DNA of 5,860 nucleotides from Desulfamplus sp. (GTDB lineage Bacteria; Desulfobacterota; Desulfobacteria; Desulfobacterales; Desulfobacteraceae): NCBI GenBank assembly GCA_015231395.1, contig JADGBP010000164.1:1-5860 (forward strand), given 5' to 3'. Shown in pieces: positions 4,346 to 5,860 of this stretch. Both the position numbers and the translations under genes were made by a program. Numbering within the stretch: the stretch's first letter is position 1; each line of letters starts with the position of its first letter. The notes beneath the pieces were generated by a model. It ran no database searches and was not told the origin of the DNA. It worked only from the letters and a program-made list of their open reading frames with translations.

Positions 4346-5860
4346 ATGAAAAAACTTCTTAATCTTCCTACTGGAGACTCCTCTTTTGAAAGTATCCGCT
4401 ATAATAAATATCTGTATGTGGATAAAACAAAACACATATATCAGATGATTGATAGTGGCAAATACTATTTTTTATCCCGACCAAGAAGATTTGGAAAATC
4501 CCTTACTGTATCTACTTTGAACTGTATCTTTCAGGGGAAAAAAGAGCTGTTTAAAGGACTTTGGATTGCCGACAACCGCGATTTAGAGTGGAAAGAACAC
4601 CCTGTTATCATGATTGATTTTAACCAGATCAGCCATGATACTTCTGAAAATTTCATTATAAGTCTCTCAAGATCACTTGTAAAAACTGCCGAGATATATG
4701 GAGTTAGTTCAGACGCTCCTCTTTTAAAAGATCAGTTTAAAGAGCTTGTTATTTCACTTTACCAAAAAACTGGTATGCCAGTAGTAATTCTAATAGATGA
4801 ATATGACAAACCTATGATTGACCATATTGGCAAAGGCGAAAATTCTTTAAATATCGCCAAAGCAAATAGAGAGATTCTTAAAAACTTTATGGGAGTAATC
4901 AAGGGAGGTGATGTAACCCCTGTTGTAAGATTTGTTTTCATAACAGGAGTATCTAAATTTAGCCGTGTCTCTATTTTTTCAGAGCTGAATAATCTAAGCG
5001 ATCTGACAATGAATAGAAATTACGCTGATATGTTAGGTTATACACAAGCAGAGTTAGAGAGCTATTTTTCAGGACATATCCAGCTATTTGCCCAGGAGTT
5101 GGGAGAGACATCCAAGGCAATTTTTGAAAAATTAAAAAATTACTATAATGGATACAGGTTTTCTGAAATAGATATAAAGGTTTATAATCCTTTTTCTGTT
5201 CTGAATTCTCTTGAAGAGAAAGCTTTCAAAAATTACTGGTTTGAAACAGGAACCCCTACCTTTCTTGTTAATCTTTTGAAAGAGAAAAATTGTTACCCTC
5301 CAGCAATTGAAAACATGCAGGTTACCGAAGCTCTTTTTAGCATGTATGACCTTGAACATTTCCAACCCGAAGCTCTGCTGTTTCAGACAGGCTATGTTAC
5401 CATAAAAGATGTTGAAGAGAGGCTCTACACATTTGGCTATCCAAATAACGAGGTGAAAACAGCGTTTCTTGAAAATCTGTTTTATTCATACACAGCAGAA
5501 GTTAAGGAAAATTCTAAATTTATGCTTTTGTCCAAATATCTTAGAGAAGAAAATTTTAACGATTTTATTGATACCATGAGAGCTATTTATGCCTCTATTC
5601 CATATACTTTGGAAAACAGGCGTGATGAATCCTATTTTCATACAATATTTTATCTTATGGTCTCAGCCTCAGGAGTTACAGCAAGAAATGAAGTTTTGAC
5701 ATGCAATGGGAGAATTGATCTTGTAATAGAATTTCTGGACAAGATTTTTATTATAGAATTTAAATGCAATCAAAGTGCAGATGCAGCACTTGAACAGATT
5801 CTTGATAGAGGATATGAAAGAGCAACAAAATATGAAAGAACCGCAAAACATGGGAGTAGA
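4346..5860 (+). CDS. AAA-ATPase-like protein with PD-(D/E)XK nuclease domain (PF09820 + PF08011 type), 3' end cut by window
   Basis: The frame is open for 505 codons from the ATG at 4346, with AGGA 10 nt upstream, and runs off the window; related proteins are usually about 510-560 residues. The N-terminus carries family marks: LPTGDSSFESIRYNKYLYVDKT (7-28), the Walker-A-like RPRRFGKS (45-52) and Walker B VVILIDEYDKP (146-156). VFITGVSKFSRVSIFSELNN (197-216) contains a sensor-like strand, and YYNGYRF is at 266-272. The C-terminal nuclease fold shows GRIDLVIEF (455-463) and IIEFKCN (469-475), giving the Asp458 and Glu471-x-Lys473 core, then the ALEQILDRGY helix (481-490). Active-site residues look intact. 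Members are common, often multicopy, and mostly uncharacterised; DNA or RNA cleavage and a defence or mobile role are suspected, not shown. After residue 490 the usual ending (AEKY then a hydrophobic strand) is replaced or interrupted by ERATKYERTAKHGSR, encoded by the 49-bp sequence also found inverted in the deaminase gene. It is transcribed divergently from the beta-helix gene and looks unrelated to the moaC operon. Confidence 0.88.
   Translation, partial: MKKLLNLPTGDSSFESIRYNKYLYVDKTKHIYQMIDSGKYYFLSRPRRFGKSLTVSTLNCIFQGKKELFKGLWIADNRDLEWKEHPVIMIDFNQISHDTSENFIISLSRSLVKTAEIYGVSSDAPLLKDQFKELVISLYQKTGMPVVILIDEYDKPMIDHIGKGENSLNIAKANREILKNFMGVIKGGDVTPVVRFVFITGVSKFSRVSIFSELNNLSDLTMNRNYADMLGYTQAELESYFSGHIQLFAQELGETSKAIFEKLKNYYNGYRFSEIDIKVYNPFSVLNSLEEKAFKNYWFETGTPTFLVNLLKEKNCYPPAIENMQVTEALFSMYDLEHFQPEALLFQTGYVTIKDVEERLYTFGYPNNEVKTAFLENLFYSYTAEVKENSKFMLLSKYLREENFNDFIDTMRAIYASIPYTLENRRDESYFHTIFYLMVSASGVTARNEVLTCNGRIDLVIEFLDKIFIIEFKCNQSADAALEQILDRGYERATKYERTAKHGSR
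5812..5860 (+). repeat. 49-bp (or longer) inverted copy of the deaminase 5' repeat, in the ATPase gene 3' end
   Basis: This stretch is identical to the reverse complement of 1366-1414. The match stops sharply at 5811 and is cut off by the window on the other side, so its full length is unknown. It encodes YERATKYERTAKHGSR in the ATPase frame, but MKEQQN/MKEPQN/MGVE in the deaminase frame. Confidence 0.93.

Noticed and set aside
4264..4362. 32-codon plus-strand frame from the second 21-bp unit, overlapping the ATPase start
   Set aside because: No ribosome binding site before its ATG and no recognisable product; overlap alone does not support a leader peptide.

Overview
The window carries four protein genes and an unusual density of short repeats. 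Three genes lie on the minus strand, reading toward position 1: a secreted pectate-lyase-like beta-helix protein (4083 to 2161), moaC for molybdenum-cofactor synthesis (1999 to 1478), and an MtaD/SsnA-type amidohydrolase (1448 to beyond position 1, nearly complete). The fourth gene diverges on the plus strand (4346 to beyond 5860). It is a PF09820-type AAA-ATPase-like protein with a C-terminal PD-(D/E)XK nuclease fold. No rRNA, tRNA, CRISPR array, transposase or origin was seen.

Organism: a moderately AT-rich bacterium. Gene content (MoaC, an MtaD deaminase, a Gram-negative-style exported beta-helix protein, the AAA-ATPase/PD-(D/E)XK family, many palindromic repeats) would fit a Desulfobacterota-like (deltaproteobacterial) anaerobe. 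This is an impression from content and style, not a proven assignment.

Layout: 1-1448 amidohydrolase with an extra N-terminus made of an 18-bp tandem repeat; 1449-1477 short gap with a strong ribosome binding site, so moaC and the deaminase are probably co-transcribed; 1478-1999 moaC; 2000-2160 repeat-rich gap with a 13-bp-arm hairpin, a GGGCAA/TTGCCC palindrome and a repeat pair offset by exactly 100 bp; 2161-4083 beta-helix gene, whose stop codon lies inside one of those repeats; 4084-4345 divergent intergenic region with three small inverted repeats, an inverted copy of the same repeat and a 21-bp tandem duplication; 4346-5860 ATPase/nuclease gene.

The most notable observation is a perfect 49-bp inverted repeat. 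Positions 1366-1414, in the 5' coding part of the deaminase, are the reverse complement of 5812-5860, in the 3' coding part of the ATPase/nuclease gene. The match continues up to the window edge. The two unrelated genes read it in different frames. The sequence is built from 18-bp units, so it never shifts a frame, and it looks like an expanding repeat that has entered coding sequence. Functionally, MoaC acts directly after the radical-SAM enzyme MoaA, which releases 5'-deoxyadenosine, and MtaD-type deaminases can act on 5'-deoxyadenosine. The moaC-deaminase pair may therefore couple cofactor synthesis to by-product salvage (inference).
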